Source: Belnapia sp.
GTDB lineage: Bacteria; Pseudomonadota; Alphaproteobacteria; Acetobacterales; Acetobacteraceae
DNA length: 6,881 bases
NCBI GenBank assembly: GCA_028291445.1
Contig: JAQGIA010000109.1
Span: forward strand, 1 to 6,881
Reading direction: 5' to 3'
Part shown: positions 6,279 to 6,881 of the stretch, one piece after another
Layout: every line of letters starts with the position of its first letter
Position numbering within the stretch: the stretch's first letter is position 1
Notes under the pieces: generated by a model
Told to the model about the DNA's origin: nothing
Databases searched by the model: none
Seen by the model: only the letters and a program-made list of their open reading frames with translations
Program-made: the position numbers and the translations under genes

Positions 6279-6324
6279 AAAGCAACAGGATCGGCGGAAG
6301 GGGACGGGAGTTCCCCGGCCGAAC

Positions 6325-6331
6325 GGGGGAG
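6325..6331 (+). promoter_or_regulatory. Ribosome binding site of the Bug-family gene
   Basis: GGGGGAG ends 8 bases before the ATG at 6340 and 11 before the next ATG at 6343, so 6340 is preferred. A third ATG at 6332 is too close and opens only a three-codon frame whose stop overlaps the true start. Confidence 0.7.
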
Positions 6332-6339
6332 ATGCCAGA

Positions 6340-6881
6340 ATGATGGTCTCAAGGCGACGGCTGGGCGCCCTGTCCCTGGGCGCGGGCCTGCTCGCGGCCG
6401 GGACGGCGCGGGCGCAGGGCACCGCGGGGAGCGATTGGCCGGCCCGGGCGATGCGGCTGATCATCCCCTTCCCGCCCGGCGGCGCCACGGACCTGCTGGC
6501 GCGGGTGCTGGCCGACCGGCTGGGCACCCGGCTGGGACAGCCGGTGGTCGCCGAGAATCGCGGCGGCGCCGCCGGCGTCATCGCCGCCGAGCTGGCGACC
6601 CGGGCCGAGCCGGACGGCTATTCCCTGTTCTTCGGCTCGATCGGCACCGCGGCGATTAATTTGCACCTGCACAGCAAGCTCAGCTACCGGCCGGAGGATC
6701 TGCTGCCGGTCGCGCTGTTCGCCGACCTGCCTAATGTGCTGGTGGTGCGGCCGGACAGCCCGCTCCGCAGCCTCGCCGACCTGCTGGCGGCGGCCCGTGC
6801 CCAACCGGGGGCGCTGACCTATGCCTCCTCCGGCAGCGGCAGCAGCCTGCACCTGTCGGGCGAGATGCTGAAGGCGGATGC
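6340..6881 (+). CDS. Bug-family tripartite tricarboxylate transporter substrate-binding protein (3' end outside window)
   Basis: This is a periplasmic binding protein of the Bug/TctC family, which binds carboxylates or small aromatic or amide compounds for TctAB-type carriers, or acts as an orphan binder. The window holds 180 of an expected 320 or so residues. The N-terminus MMVSRRRLGALSLGAGLLAAG is a signal peptide with a Tat-like SRRR start and likely cleavage after ARA (residue 25). Family motifs follow in order: LIIPFPPGGATD (40-51), VAENRGGAAGV (70-80), EPDGYSLFFG (90-99) and YASSGSGSSLHLSGEML (161-177). The start at 6340 is supported by GGGGGAG at 6325-6331. It is transcribed away from ndvA. 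Whether TctA/TctB genes follow cannot be seen. These genes are highly amplified in some beta- and alphaproteobacteria, so substrate prediction is not possible here. Confidence 0.93.
   Translation, partial: MMVSRRRLGALSLGAGLLAAGTARAQGTAGSDWPARAMRLIIPFPPGGATDLLARVLADRLGTRLGQPVVAENRGGAAGVIAAELATRAEPDGYSLFFGSIGTAAINLHLHSKLSYRPEDLLPVALFADLPNVLVVRPDSPLRSLADLLAAARAQPGALTYASSGSGSSLHLSGEMLKAD

Noticed and set aside
6332..6343. Three-codon ATG frame overlapping the Bug gene start as a regulatory minimal ORF
   Set aside because: Its ATG lies immediately beside the Shine-Dalgarno, too close for efficient initiation, so it is probably accidental.
4734..6581. 615-codon minus-strand frame running through ndvA and into the Bug gene
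   Set aside because: It is out of frame with ndvA, crosses the divergent spacer and overlaps the Bug start. Its product lacks ABC motifs, unlike the frame ending at 4268.
6237..6659. Plus-strand 140-codon frame near the right end
   Set aside because: It overlaps the Bug-family gene in another frame. The Bug frame from 6340 has a ribosome site, a signal peptide and family motifs, and it runs off the window end.

Overview
This is a GC-rich (roughly 70%), densely coded bacterial window. Strong G/C preference at third codon positions, an NdvA-type glucan exporter, a TRAP transporter and a Bug-family (TctC-like) binding protein together suggest an alphaproteobacterium, most plausibly Acetobacteraceae/Rhodospirillales (Roseomonas-like). 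That assignment is inferred from gene style, not from a marker gene.

Layout from left to right. Positions 1-225 (+) hold the C-terminal end of an unrecognised Ala/Pro-rich protein. It is followed by a very strong 16-bp-stem hairpin (250-289) between convergent genes. Five genes then lie on the minus strand. In transcription order these are an NdvA/ChvA-like ABC exporter (6115-4268), a two-CBS-domain protein (4085-3648), and a complete TRAP transporter: periplasmic binding protein DctP (3538-2561), small membrane subunit DctQ (2336-1776) and large membrane subunit DctM (1771-350). On the right, reading away from ndvA across a 224-bp divergent spacer, is the first 180 codons of a Bug-family solute-binding protein (6340 to the window end, +).

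How they fit together. DctP, DctQ and DctM form one sodium- or proton-driven importer, probably for an organic acid. dctQ and dctM are 4 bp apart and coupled, while dctP is separated from dctQ by 224 bp of strongly structured sequence, as expected if the binding protein is made in excess. The small CBS protein sits just upstream on the same strand and may belong to the same transcription unit. The ABC exporter is probably independent and would move cyclic or periplasmic glucan across the inner membrane; no glucan synthase is visible here. The Bug protein would serve a tripartite tricarboxylate transporter or act as an orphan sensor or binder.

The window is mostly ordinary transport genes. The less ordinary content is non-coding: an exact-period 25-bp triple repeat of a palindrome upstream of the CBS gene, overlapping alternative hairpins between dctP and dctQ, a Shine-Dalgarno-led mini-ORF overlapping the dctQ start, and possible alternative leader folds in front of the Bug gene. 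DctM also appears to carry an extra hydrophobic insertion. I see no CRISPR array, insertion sequence, phage gene, tRNA or rRNA, and no convincing new defence-type or multi-gene system.
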